From: Aspidapion aeneum
Taxonomy: Eukaryota; Arthropoda; Insecta; Coleoptera; Brentidae
Reading direction: 5' to 3'
Assembly (NCBI GenBank): GCA_963576565.1
Contig: OY755038.1
Location: forward strand, 177,808,438 to 177,872,437
DNA length: 64,000 bases
Shown: positions 33,616 through 44,830 of the stretch, one piece after another
How positions within the stretch are numbered: the first letter of the stretch is position 1
How the letters are laid out: each line of letters begins with the position of its first letter
The notes under the pieces: model-generated
The model's database searches: none
Seen by the model: only the letters and a program-made list of their open reading frames with translations
Told to the model about the DNA's origin: nothing
Made by a program: the position numbers and the translations under genes

Positions 33616-34328
33616 TGTTATACTTTAAATTAAATACAATATAGGACTTAAACGTTATAGTTGAACGTGTACTTAAGAACGATTTTAAAGAGAATGACTT
33701 AACAATACAGTGATTTTAGTTTATATAAAAAAAAGTGCTGATTAAGCAATGGAGTAATTCTTTAATATTCTCCGGGATCAAACGAGTCATGTACTTGGTG
33801 AATAATTGTTACTTGGGTATACTTGCCATGTCGTGTGAGTGGATTACTTGTACAATTATTTGTCACTCGTTGGTTTTCCATTTGTGGTCAGTAAAAATGG
33901 GCCGAGTCAAAAGGCTCATGATTATTTGTACATTTGCCAATACAATACTTGTCTGTACTTGTAAATTGTACACGTCGTGTGAGCGCCCTGCTTGCTATCG
34001 CAATTCGCAAAGCTCGTATACTTGCCAAGTACGCAAATAATTGTGTATTTGCCAAGTACACGAGTCGTTTGAGCCCGCCTTTAGAAATAAAGTCCAATTC
34101 GGCAGGAATGCATGTGTTGTTTATTCCATGGGAACCGCAAGTCACCAGAATGGGCTCATCTTGAAAGGTTCTTAGAAATAAGGTGCTGATTCGGCTTGAA
34201 TGCACGTGTTGTTTATTTCATGGGAAACGCCAGGAGTCAGGATAATAAGCTTCTTATCTGGAAGTTTCTCGGGTTTCATAAAAGGTTCTGGTTTCTTCTA
34301 AGTGAAGGCAGGATATTTTCATATAGCA
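33616..34328 (-). repeat. Gypsy (errantivirus-like) 3' LTR carrying a MITE
   Basis: 713 bp, of which about 313 bp (33769-34082) is an insert absent from the other LTR. Without it the length is close to the 5' LTR without its own insert, about 400-430 bp. Confidence 0.85.
33769..34082. mobile_element. MITE of about 313 bp inside the LTR
   Basis: Inverted ends GGGATCAAACGAGTCATGTA and the complement of GGGCTCAAACGACTCGTGTA, with the repeated internal word acttgccaagtac. The other LTR lacks it at the same place, which shows it arrived after the gypsy element. Confidence 0.75.
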
Positions 34329-34409
34329 GCTCCCCTCTTTTTGAAAAAGTTGACGTTATACGGCAACTTTTATTAAGATGATTGATTGATCATTTTGCAT
34401 TGGGTTCGA

Positions 34410-36010
34410 TTTATTCTTCGATTTGATCTTCGATGTGTATGCTTGGTCTTCTTCTTGGTAGGACATTCAATAAATTCCTAATTTTTTTTAGATTAGGTTT
34501 TGGAAATGGTGGAAAGTCATTACCATTATCATTATCGTTATTGGTATTACCATTTCTTGTTCTCCTCTTCGACATTTGTAATAATCTAAAGAATTACTAG
34601 TAGTACTATCAATGTTATTGTAATGATAGTAAACCAATCAATGTGTTTTTGAATGAATGGTTGATTGATCATTTTATCTAATTCTTCTGACTATTAGTTT
34701 AGATTATGTTGTGCAATATTCAGATCTTCGACGTTTACTTTGCTTAAATTTAGTGGTTTTAGGCCTTGAATTTTAGGGATTTTAGCCATATCTTTACAAC
34801 AAATATATGGAATATTGATTATTGGTGAATTTATTTCTTGGAAGGTGCTTTCTTGAAGTATGCTTTCAGAATGAATTCTCATACTTCCAATAAAAGCATT
34901 GCATGTTGATTTGAAACAAATTATACTATTGGTTTCAATTAATTTCGTAATGATTTCCTGATTCTTGCATTTAATATTGGAAGGTACTGGTTCTGACGTA
35001 GTAACTAGCCATTGATTTTCTTCAAGTGGTTGAACATTGTAGCCTTGTGCATAGAAGATGGTTGTTTGAGATGTTTTCGGTAGCTGAGTTTGTTGCTTCA
35101 CTAGTTGAGCTTCACAAATAGCGTCACTGTCGATGGGAAACGGAAGTACTTTGGAACAGAGCTTTGTTCTTCTTTCGATGATCTTGCAGTGGTCCACGTT
35201 GTGAAAGGTGACGAAAAACATTGAATCATCGTCACGCGCAATATATTTATTGATTGTTGATAGAGTATGGTGAAAACCTGTTCAATTATCTATTATTGGT
35301 ATTGGGTAAAGTCTGCATACAGTATAAGTCGAAGGGTCGATAAGTGGTATTTTAAGAACAAATACTATTTCTGATTCAGTTTGAAATGCACTAAGTTCAA
35401 TTAAATCAATGTATTGGGCTACCGTTGAGGTTGATATTGGTAAAGGCAAATTATTTTTTTTTAATGAATGAGAAATCTTTTTCAATGAATCTACCAAATC
35501 CGATGGTTTTATTATTGAACCATGCAATATTTTTAAACGTGCAAAAGTTACTGCGTTTAACGCATCATTAAATGAATCTTTAATAAAGGTGTAACTTTCC
35601 ATAAGCGATTCGCATAAATCTAATGCATTTACTTGTGCTTCTGCATAGGCAGCGTTATCAGAAATCGAAATAACTAAATATTGAATTATATGATTTTTCT
35701 TTTATATCCGAAATAAGTTCTTCGTATTTAATATTAACGTAATTGGAAATTTGTTTTAAAAGGCTAACATGCGTTTTAATTTGCGATTTGAAATTTGCTA
35801 ATTGATTATTATTGATGGATCCATGAAGGTTCATTCATTCTAAAATTTTGTCATTATGCTCAATTGCTTTCTTAAAAGGTAAAAGATCTTGGTAAACAAC
35901 AAGTGTCCATTCATTATTGAAAATTCTGATAAGGGATTCTTCATGATAAAAGAGTACTCTAGGACTCATTGATTGACGATTGAGATTATTCCCATTAATA
36001 TACAAAAAAA
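34410..36010 (-). pseudogene. env: Errantivirus-like envelope (fusion-protein) region
   Basis: Several minus-strand frames (35282-35602, 34694-35221 and flanking pieces) read as one gene with breaks. The part at 35602-35282 matches the conserved helical region of insect errantivirus and baculovirus-type fusion envelope proteins (ALNAVTFARLKILHGSII, then FVLKIPLIDPSTYTVCRLYP). The next part has a Cys-rich ectodomain (KCKN, CFKSTC, YICCKDMA). A hydrophobic segment (WFTIITITLIVLLVIL) lies near 34630-34580 and would be the membrane anchor. The N-terminal part, with signal peptide and any cleavage site, is missing. Not functional as seen. Confidence 0.75.
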
Positions 36011-36048
36011 GATTTTTGTTTTATTTTTATTTTATTCAAAGCACGGTT

Positions 36049-36267
36049 TTAATCTATCAGAATTAACTTAATTTCAAATTCATTTTGGTCTTTAAAAAGG
36101 CAATAAATTAAGTGTTGTGAACAATCGTCATTATCGAATGGTCGGGCTATAATAAGATATTTACGTTCTTTAATTGTTTTACTAGAAACAATATTTATTT
36201 TTAATTCTTCAAGGTGGAACTCTTCTTCAAAAATATCGTCAATGATTTTAAAATGTGAATCTTCCAT
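36049..36267 (-). pseudogene. Linker region between RNase H and integrase, gypsy pol
   Basis: 72 codons, acidic (DDIFEEEFHLEE) and ending LILID. Similar acidic linkers precede integrase in errantivirus polyproteins. Here the next sequence on the coding strand is envelope-like, so integrase was deleted close to 36000. Confidence 0.5.
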
Positions 36268-36539
36268 TTTATTTTGTCGAAAAAGGTTACTATTAATTTT
36301 TTGATATATCTAATAATTGATCATTTAAGGTTTCAATTTGAGAATAATCAATTAATAATCGCGTCTTGCAAAGTTCAACAAATCTGTTAAATTCATCTGT
36401 GAATTTTTGATCATCTTATTCGTTAAAAACTGGTTCTTGATCGTTATTTTCGTTATTTGCGAAAATTTTTATGTTTGATTTAAAGTCTATACATTTTTAT
36501 TGATTTTACCGGGTTTATGAATTATTTTAAAACTTTATT

Positions 36540-37720
36540 CTTCCAATTTTAACCGCCAACGTGCTAATCTGCTACCGGGGTCTTTAATTGAAAGTAGCCA
36601 GGTTAGAGGTCTGTGATCGGTAACTATAGTGAATTTTCTATGAAAAAGGTCGGAAAGTGTTTTACGGACCATACTATTACTAATAGTTCTCTTTCAATAG
36701 TAGAGTATTTAGTTTCTGCACTACAAAGGGTTCTCGATGCAAAAGCTATCGGGAGGTCTTTACCAATTGGACCTTGTGAAAGTACGGCTCCTATCGCAAA
36801 TGCGCTCGCGTCTTTTGTTAAAATGAAGAGATCTTCGAAATTTGGATAGATTAATATTGGATCAGAAATGAATGCATTTTTAAGTGTTTCGAAAGCTTCT
36901 TTACATTCTTTAGAAAAAATAAATTTTGGATCTTTTTGAAGAAGTTTTGTTAAGGGTTTTGATATTTTCGCGAGGTTCGGTATGAATCTTCGATAATATC
37001 CGGCAAGTCCGAGAAATGAGTTTACGTTACGTTACGAGGATTTTTTAATTCTGGAATATTTTGAATACATTTTACTTTATCAGGGTTTGGTTTTACACCA
37101 TTTTCGCTAATAAGATGTCCGAGGTATGCTACTTCTTTTCGTAACAACTCGCATTTGTCAGGTTGAATTTTATAATTTGATTTTCGTAATCTTTGGAAAA
37201 CTTCGGAAAGACGTGAAATGTGTTCATGAATTGTTGGTGAATAAACAATAATGTCGTCCATATAAACAACGTTCATTGAGAATGCCTAATGGAATGTTAT
37301 CCATCACTCGTTGAAATGTGGAGGGTGCATTTTTTAAACCAAATAGCCTACGAATAAATTCGTGGTGTCCATTTTCAACGGAAAAGGCTGTTTTTTAAAT
37401 TTCAATTTGATAAAAACCGGAAGCTAAATCATGTGTTGTAAAATATTGACATTTACCTATCTGATCTAATAAATCTGATATATTTGGAAGTGGATATTTA
37501 TCGTCAACTGTTACTTCATTCAGTTTTCCATAATCGATTACTACTATCCATTTTTGTTTATTGGAGGCATCAAATTTTTTTTGGGACTACCCAAACAGGT
37601 GATGATCACGGGGAAATTGATGGGCGGATTATTTTTTCATTGAGGATTTTATTAATTTGCGTTTTTACTTCCTCTTTGTGTTTTGAGGGTACCGATATTA
37701 TTTAGTAAAAATTGGATGAG
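36540..37720 (-). pseudogene. pol: Gypsy reverse transcriptase and RNase H, frameshifted
   Basis: Minus-strand pieces in different frames. RT fingers and palm near 37700-37300 ([16 protein letters not shown]), then VVYMDDIIVYSP with catalytic YMDD near 37265, and AYLGHLISENGVKPNP. RNase H follows: a LTKDASAFAIGAVLSQG block (the usual Asp before Ala-Ser kept), RELLVIVWSVKHF, and a TDHRPLTWLL block near 36600. Stops and shifts occur near 37020, 37275 and 37395, so it cannot make an active enzyme. Confidence 0.82.
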
Positions 37721-38299
37721 CATCGTTGGTTTTAATTATATGTTTGATTTTATTAGTGAAAGTTAATTGATCTCTTTCGATATAGAAAATGTCAGAAAAT
37801 TCAAAACAAAGATTTGAAATTAGTTCGTTTTCTTCGTAATTAAGATGTTCTAATCTTAATTGATTTTTATGAGATCGATTCTATCAACGAGTTGGTCTTC
37901 ATTGGTATTCAAAATATCATGAGCACTTGGCATGGGTTCAAAAGATAAGTTGTTAAAATTTATTGTTTTAGGAATAGCATTGGGATTTATTACTGACGTA
38001 TAAAATTCACTATTTTCGTTAATGTGGACTAGGGCGTTTGGTAATCTTACTTTCTCTATTTCTTGACTAATTAAAATTGCATCTGTATTTTTTAAATTAT
38101 ATTTTAATTTAAAAACTTGTTCGGTTCGCGGTTCTAGAGATATTTGGTTTTGAAAATTATTATGATTTATATTTATTCGCGGTTTTAGTATTGGTGGCTT
38201 TTTTGATTTAGGTATTGGTGGTGAGTTTTAATTTATTTGATTTTGATTATTTTTGGGATTTTGTTCAAAAGATTTTTCTGTTACTTGAATTAAAATTAT

Positions 38300-38620
38300 T
38301 GTTTTAATATAGGTGCATAGCTGTTTCGAATTTAAATCAATTACGCACTTGTGATGTTTAAAAAAATCGAGTCCTAATATTCCGTCAAATTCTATGTCTA
38401 AATTACAAATATAAACTTTTAGTGTTTCGTCTTTAGCAAAAGGGATTAAAACTGATTAAGTTTGGAATTGGAATTTTTTCATCGGTTATTCTTTGTACTA
38501 TTACATTTTCTGCAAATCGATTATTATAATTTTCGACTGTTATTTCTTTAAATACTGAAATTCCTGCGCCGGTGTTAATTAAAAGTTTAAATTTATTTAC
38601 ACGAATATTTGTTCTGGGGT
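38300..38620 (-). pseudogene. Gypsy aspartic protease remnant with Asp-to-Asn change
   Basis: On the minus strand KLLINTGAGISVF stands where retropepsins have L-(I/V)-D-T-G-A, so the catalytic Asp is Asn. A second conserved block (ILGLDFFKHHKCVIDLN) follows in another frame. Both loss of the Asp and the frameshift point to a dead copy. Confidence 0.65.
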
Positions 38621-39078
38621 TTCACTGATTGAGATACATTGGATCATCGCAATAGTTTGATCAAATTGTGTATCCGTTTCTGGAATCGATTAGGGTGGAT
38701 GGCTTTGAATGGAAGCAATTAAAAAATTTTGGGTTTCTGGTGACAAAATTTGATTTTAGTTTTCAAAACTTTGATATATTCCGGGTTGATCAAAATTATA
38801 TTGACTTATTTAATTTAAACAATGAACAATATCATCAAGATTATACGAAAATTCTTGTGAATAAGGATATTCATAAGATGGTTAAAAGATTTCATTTTCG
38901 TAATGAAACTGATTTTCATACTGAAAATTTTTAAAATTTGGATCATAAGGATCGTAGTTGTCAAAATTGTTAAAACATTCATCAGAATAGTTTACTACAT
39001 GTGCTCTATGCTGTGGGGAATTGTAATATAGATTTCTTTGAATTATTGATGGTCTAAAATTATTTTGTTGGTTTTGTG

Positions 39079-39919
39079 TTACAAAATTTCCAGATGGAAA
39101 TTTTGGTTACATTGTTGATTTTGATTTGTGTAGACCGGGGGTCTCTGTACAAAAGTACGACATTCACTTGCGTAATGACCTAAACGGATACATTTAAAAT
39201 ATTTTTGTGGTTGACAAGGTGGTCTTCGTGATTGAATATTATTTTGTCTATTTTGTATGGGATTGTTTGAAACATTGGGTCTTGCTCCCGTCGTTTTTTG
39301 TGGTTCAAAATATGAAAGTTGTTGTTCGCGTCTTATTCTGACTTTTGCTTCAAGTAAATCTTTTGGGTTGCTAGCACGGACAATATCACCTATGCGCGAT
39401 TCTAAACCTGTTAAAAGCTTATTTAATGCCGTTTGGATTTGTGCATCTCTTTGAAGCAGATTTAAATTTAATTTTTGAATACAAGCGTGTATTTTTGAAT
39501 TCATGACTTGTAATCTATTGAAAAACATTAAAGGTTATTCGTTTGTTTGTTGTTTTAGTCTTTGTAAATCTTGAATTAATGAAGAAAGGTTTTACGTATC
39601 TTCATATTATGTTGTTAATTAATTTGAATCCAAGAAAGAGGATTTCGAGAGTTAACTACATAATTGTGCCGCTTTTCCTTTTAATTTATTTTTAATGTGT
39701 ATGACAAATAAATCGTGTTGATCTCCGACGGTCATGTTATGTTATAAGCACAATCGCAAGCATTGATGAATGTTCCTGAAAATATTTGATCTCCATCGTA
39801 TTCAGGGATTATTGAGAAAATTTCCGATAAACAATAACGTTCAACCCAAAAACATTCAACTAAAGTTCAACCTCAACCATAGATGCGTTTGCTGGTTGGT
39901 TAATTGGAGGTTCAGTCAT
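39079..39919 (-). pseudogene. gag: Gypsy (errantivirus-like) Gag
   Basis: A likely start (MTEPPINQPANAS) lies at 39919. The C-terminal half (39528-39079) contains LNKLLTGLESRIGDIVRASN, a basic region, and a CCHC-like knuckle YFKCIRLGHYASEC in which the first Cys is Tyr. The N-terminal half is broken by stops and shifts between 39850 and 39540. Confidence 0.75.
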
Positions 39920-40355
39920 TTTTGATTGTTTTTGTTTTCTTATGTTTTAAAACTTAAATTAAAACTTTTTTTAGATTTTGTTTCCTAAAACTAAATTTTA
40001 TTTTTGACTTCTTTTAATATGCAAAGTTTTCTAAAAATTTAAAATTGTAAGTCAGGCTTAGAAAATCGAACAAATTTTTTTAAAATATCAAATTATTTGA
40101 AAAAAAAAAACGTGATGATTCAATTGAGCTCACAAAAGCTTTAGCTGGACCATTTGTCTCCACGCGTTCGGCTACCAGGGGCTTCACTAGGTGCTCCTTC
40201 CGTATCCGTTGGTTGCGGGGATGCTTGGTTGGTTGCTGTCTAGCTTCTTGGTTGCTGTGTAACTTCGTGGTTGCTGTGTATTCTTGATAGCTGAAAGAGC
40301 TGGAGCTTAACACTCGCGAATTAGAATACTCGTGTTTTCGCTTGTGTTAAACTAT

Positions 40356-40373
40356 CCTACCGACTGCGCCAAA
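40356..40373 (-). other. Primer-binding site, gypsy (errantivirus-like)
   Basis: On the coding strand the sequence next to the 5' LTR reads TGGCGCAGTCGGTAGGA. The start TGGCGCAGTCGG is shared with the other gypsy element of the window, whose site reads TAGCGCAGTCGGTAA at about 56320-56334. A tRNA-Ser primer, as in the 17.6/297 group, is plausible but unverified. Confidence 0.65.
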
Positions 40374-41379
40374 TGTTATACTTTAAAGTTTACTAACTTT
40401 TTAAAAAACTTTATTTGAATTAAATACAATATAAGACTTAAACGTTATAGTTAAACGTGTACTTAAGAACGATTCTCAATAATGATTTTAGTTTATACAG
40501 GATGTTCTCAAAGTTGAGTCATTTATTTTAACAAGTTGTAGAACTCGTAAAAATAACTAATTGTACCAAAAATCATCAAGTTGCAGAATAAAGAAGTTAT
40601 TAACAATTCTAAAAATGTAAAATTTAAAAACTGTAAGACTAGACTTTTTATCAATGTTTTGTTAACTGGTGATACTGGGTATGCCTCATTTTTTTCTAGA
40701 ATACAAATTATACTCATCATTTATTCATTCATTGTACGGTTTTCAGTAAGAATTTCGATTTGACCAGTAGTAAATAATTCGCTAAAGTGCGTAATATTTT
40801 TGTTTTTTGTACATTTTATGCGATAAAAATGGCATAAGTATATGAAAACAATGAACTAGTGGACATAATATTAACTTACGGGGAGTGCCAACAAAATGCA
40901 GCCGCAGCATGTCGTTTGTACGCGGAAAGTTTTTAAATTTTTAATTTTTTGAATTGTTAATAACTTCCTTATTCTGCAACTTTTATATAAATGATTTTTG
41001 GTAAAATTACTTATTTTTACGAGTTCTACAACCTGTTAAAATAAATGACTCAACTTTGAGAACACCCTGTATAAATAAAAAGTGCTGATTAAGCAATGGA
41101 GTAATTATTTAATATTCTAGATTTAAACTTTTTAGAAATAAAGTGCAATTCGGCAGGAATGCCCGTGTTGTTTATTCCATGGGAAACGCAAGTCAGCAGA
41201 ATGGGTTTCTTATCTTGAAAGGTTCTTAGAAATAAGGTGCTGATTCGGCTTGAATGGACGTGTTGTTTATTTCATGGGAAACGCAAGTGAGCAGAATAGG
41301 CTTCTTATCTGGAAGGTTCTCGGGTTTCATAGAAGGTTCTGGTTTCTCCTAAGTGTAGGCAGTATATTTTCATATAACA
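40374..41379 (-). repeat. Gypsy (errantivirus-like) 5' LTR carrying a MITE
   Basis: Matches 33616-34328 outside two inserts: the 572-bp MITE 40498-41069 here and the 313-bp MITE there. Ends TGTTATACTT and ATATAACA. Confidence 0.87.
40498..41069. mobile_element. TA-flanked MITE with about 140-bp inverted ends
   Basis: Ends CAGGATGTTCTCAAAGTTGA and the complement of CAGGGTGTTCTCAAAGTTGA, with TA at 40496-40497 and 41070-41071. The other LTR has the uninterrupted site (gtttatataaaa). Confidence 0.9.
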
Positions 41380-41860
41380 TTTATATTATCTTTTACAATT
41401 TTTTTATTTTGTATACTTTTAGGACCCTTGAAAATGGCTAGCAAAGCCAAAACGCGTCGGGTTGATAGTTTTTAGAAATAAATTAAGCATAATTTAATCC
41501 AAACTACGCTTTTTTTGTCTCAACCTTTTAGAAATTCGTGGAGTTAGGACGTTTTTCCTTAAGATTCATTTCAAGTTAATTTCAATGACTGATGGGTTTC
41601 TCGTAAAGTAAAAATATGTTATACATACAGGGTCTCTACTCTAGCCTAGCTGCGCGGGTTAGGAACGTAAAAAAAACGTGTCTTTATCTTAGATTATAAA
41701 AATAGATTGATATCATTTAATATTGGTTAAGGCTACCTTAAGTAAAATTAATACATTTGTAAGGTTTTTTAAACATAAATTTAATTTAAAGATTTCATGT
41801 TTAATTTCCAACTATACATTTTTGCCTCTCTCCAGTATGGATGATCTTGATTGCAGTTTA
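41380..41860. other. Spacer with a hammerhead remnant
   Basis: No gene. It holds the degenerate hammerhead at 41424-41462; the rest is AT-rich without recognisable features. Confidence 0.4.
41424..41462 (+). ncRNA. Hammerhead-ribozyme-like motif, degenerate
   Basis: ACCC, core TTGAAAA, helix II GGCT with AGCC, AAAA in place of GAAA, self-complementary ACGCGT, cleavage-site C, then GGGT. Position 3 is U and 8 is A (as in the PLE arms), and G12 is also A, which should abolish cleavage. Followed by an aaataaa tail-like sequence, as at PLE ends. Confidence 0.45.
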
Positions 41861-43020
41861 AGCTCTCAATTTTTGTAGAGGTACTGATGGCTGTGGAATC
41901 ATATTGGCTTTGTCAGTTGCTAACTAGTTCAGATTGTCTTCTGTTCTAAATACGGGTTTTATTTTTAGATGTTCTACATTTTGTCTGTTGTTTGTTGGTC
42001 TGGCTATGTCAAATAATTTTGTATCTGAATAACTTCCTAGGCGGTAGTGCTCATACTTCTCTTAAGGTACAAGATGTTGCATTAATGCGATATCTTCTCG
42101 GGCTCCATTGCAAATTGCTGCGTTTTTGCAGGTCTTTTCTATGAAGTTCGAAGTATTGTTCAGTGTTGTACTCAACTGCAATGTAGTTGTCTGTAAGGTC
42201 AAGGGCCCTTTTTCAAACTGGGCATTGGTGTGCCTCGTTACAGTGAACTGGGTGACTTCTGCTATCAAGAAGTATCCGAATATTAGAACTTAAGTACTGT
42301 TGGTACATCTATCTTGGCCGTTAGGGCTGGAGTGATGACTCTTAAGTTGCTTGGAAGCTTTTTATATTTTTCTTCGATTATGGCTTGGAAGTATGCTGGT
42401 GATACAAGGTCGCAAATTGTTACTCTGTTACATTGTATACCTAGGAGTTGGTCATAGTATGCATTGGTTTCGCTAATTAAGTTTTTGCTTAATAAGTGAA
42501 TGTTGTACCAGCTCTGCATATTATTGATTGCTTTTATACTTTGATTTAGGCGTTCTTGAAAATGTCGCAATTTTCTGTATATTCCGATACCATAAATTTC
42601 GTCTGATGGTTTAATGCTTTAACAAGTTCTTATTGTTTTTTATTCAATGCGTCTTTGCCTCGGTAGATCTCGTCGTTGATTCTCTGACTTCTTTTGGGAC
42701 TAATATTGGTAATTGTGGCCAGTAACCATTTGGTATGGTTTGCTAATTCTTTTAGATAATGGGCTAGTGATTTGCATTTTACTTCATTAGTAAGTTCTTT
42801 TGATTTCTTGCATTGGTCGGTAAATTGGACAATGACTTTGGATACTTCTTTGAAAACTATCTGGCTTTGGTTTATTTATTTCTAGTCTAAAGGTTTCTCT
42901 GTCGATTCTTGAAAATCCTAGATGCTCTACATAGAATTCTTGCTGAGGGTAGTTGATTTTATTTCCAGTTTGTGCTGTTGCGACATATATAAGCATGAAT
43001 ATAGCTAATAAAACGTACAT
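41860..43020 (-). pseudogene. env: Envelope-like frame of a second BEL-type element
   Basis: Starts with a signal-peptide-like N-terminus (MYVLLAIFMLIYVATAQ, 43020) and continues in broken frames (42283-42570 and 42062-42268): helical SIKAINNMQSWYNIHLL, paired Cys residues (IQCNRVTICDL, TCKNAAICNG) and TQFTV. It directly follows the C-terminus of a Pao-type integrase, as the envelope-like third gene does in Roo-like elements. Frame breaks near 42600-42780 and 42270 make it nonfunctional. Confidence 0.6.
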
Positions 43021-43049
43021 AATGTCTGATTTTCGTGGTATATAGGTTC

Positions 43050-43290
43050 TGTTTTTTGATTCTGCTTTTTGGTTTTCTTTCCTTTTCTATTGCAATTATT
43101 TCTTTGTTTTATAAACGACCTTGCTTCGTCTGCTGGTAAGGGGATCAGTTTATGAGTTGGTCTTTCCAATATAGTACTTCCTGCTTTCTTTATTGGTACT
43201 ACTCGAACTACGCCATCTTGTCCTGGGTGATTGTCGGTTATTCTCCAATGGTTAGGATTTACATTGTCTTCTTTTATGCGCCTTTTTTTC
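43050..43290 (-). pseudogene. C-terminus of a Pao-type integrase
   Basis: Minus-strand translation gives HWRITDNHPGQDGVVRVVP, then ERPTHKLIPLPADEA, the same C-terminal domain as seen at 19749-20000 in the intact BEL element (WRLGRIEAVHPG, RPVVKLCPLP). No upstream integrase core is present; the fragment starts near 43290. Confidence 0.8.
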
Positions 43291-44028
43291 GGATTTTAAT
43301 TTTGACTTTTCCCCTTATATTATCTTTGTAGCTAGCTATACTTTTTAAAGTAGCTTATGAAAACGTGAAACAAAATACGGAGAATCAAAGCTACAAGCTA
43401 CTTTATGAAAAAAAAGCTAGAATATGATATTAGCTACCAAAAAAGTAGCCTTGCTACTTAGTGGCAAGCTACTGCCCAGCTTTGCACTGTTGGAAATTTA
43501 TCGAAAACAATTTTTCGGCGTCTAGTTGCAATATCTAAGAGGAGCACGATGCCCAAGGAAATAGGCTTCTACCCTCGTTGATTCAGCCGGAAACAATGCA
43601 AATATTAAAGGCGGTTTTATCTAAATTATCTACCCTCTTGTAAGGCACAATAGCCTTCTAAGCTAACGTTTGTATTAGCTAGTTACACAAATCTTGCTTT
43701 ACACTAAAAAACTCATCAACGCGGTGTTTGTTTTGGAACGATATCCATGGTAAGTGTATTTTCATGGATTCAGGTAAAAGAAAAACAACATAATGTATAA
43801 ATTAATGTCAATTTACTATTACTCAAAACCAAAGCTAACGTTGACATTAGATGTATGATGTTCATCAGCTGCTTTAAGTTGCATTTACAATCAACAGACA
43901 AGCTACAGACAATAGACAACTTTATTGATTTTTTTTAACTACAATAATGTAGATAAGACACGTCAAATAAAAAAAGTCTAATAGGAAGTGTAATTAATAA
44001 TAATGTAAAAAATTAAAAAATATAAAAA
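43291..44028. other. Spacer with repeated GCTACTT words
   Basis: 43330-43480 repeats agctactt or its complement at least eight times in both orientations, so it can fold into hairpins. From 43480 to 44028 I see no feature. Confidence 0.4.
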
Positions 44029-44740
44029 AAAATACTCTGCCAATCTATGGGCACCCAAGCTCACACTAGGTACTATAGTTATAGTTGTGTGAGCTAATAT
44101 AACTAAAAACTGAAATATATTTTATTCAACTCCAGACTCAATTACCTTTTGTTTGATACCACACACGCCATGTTTTGACTTAAAATCTAATTTTTAAAAT
44201 CTACCCTCACCCTTTTTTTAACAACCAAAATGTATTTTGTTTAACTCCAGACTCATTTACCTTTTGTTTGATATCACACACGCCATTTTTCACTTAAACT
44301 CTAATTTTTGACATCTACCCCCACCTTTTTTTTTAAGTAACTTAAAATTCATTTTGATTAACTCCAGACTTAATTACCTTTCGTTTGATGTCACACACGC
44401 CATATTTTCACATAAACTCTCATTTTTGAAATCTACCCTCACCCTTTTATTTGACTTGCGTTCGGTGGATTTCGTTAATTTTTAAATCGGCCACCACGGC
44501 CCAAGACCCAGCCTAGGTACCAAATTTCATTTAAATCGGACAAGCGGTTTTTGAGTTATGCGGGTTGGTCGTTACAGACAGACAGACAGACAGACAGACG
44601 GCAAGACAAAAAAGTTTCAAAATCATCTGAAACGCAAAGATATATCAAAATTTTTGAAATCGGAGCAACTGTTTTTTTCTCGAAAAAATTAGGATCACCA
44701 TAGCTCACACTACTGTAGTATAGTAGTAGTGTGAGCTAAT
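44029..44740 (+). repeat. Dispersed repeat family R, copy 2 (most complete)
   Basis: Begins ctctgccaatctatgggc. A hairpin at 44058-44095 (agctcacac/gtgtgagct) is followed by three tandem units of about 113 bp (aactccagactcaattacc, tttgatatcacacacgcca, aaatctaccctcaccc), a unique part, a (GACA)n run at about 44572-44601 and a second hairpin at 44702-44737 with the same arms. The two hairpins give inverted ends AGCTCACACTA. Confidence 0.8.
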
Positions 44741-44830
44741 ATTTACAAAAATTGTATATATTCTCAAATTTATTTAAACTGTAAATGGTATCATCATTTA
44801 ATAAAAGTTTTTTAATATCTTTTATGAATT

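Larger units (their letters stand above)
33616..41379 (-). mobile_element. Errantivirus-like Ty3/gypsy element, integrase lost
   Basis: Coding strand minus. LTRs at 33616-34328 and 40374-41379 start TGTTATA on the plus strand and end in CA; TTTA flanks both sides (33612-33615 and 41380-41383), a 4-bp duplication. The primer site next to the 5' LTR reads TGGCGCAGTCGGTAGGA on the coding strand; the 3' side has a purine tract AAAAAGAGGGGAG. Order is gag, protease, RT, RNase H, a linker, then envelope-like sequence. No integrase is found between linker and envelope. Many frame breaks make it an old, dead copy. Confidence 0.88.

Noticed and set aside
33888..34205. Overlapping frames of about 100 codons near the gypsy LTR
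   Set aside because: They lie within an LTR and an inserted MITE and have no domain.
40080..40313. 77-codon frame between the 5' LTR and gag of the errantivirus-like element
   Set aside because: Low-complexity Gln/Arg-rich leader sequence with no match to Gag; probably untranslated leader.
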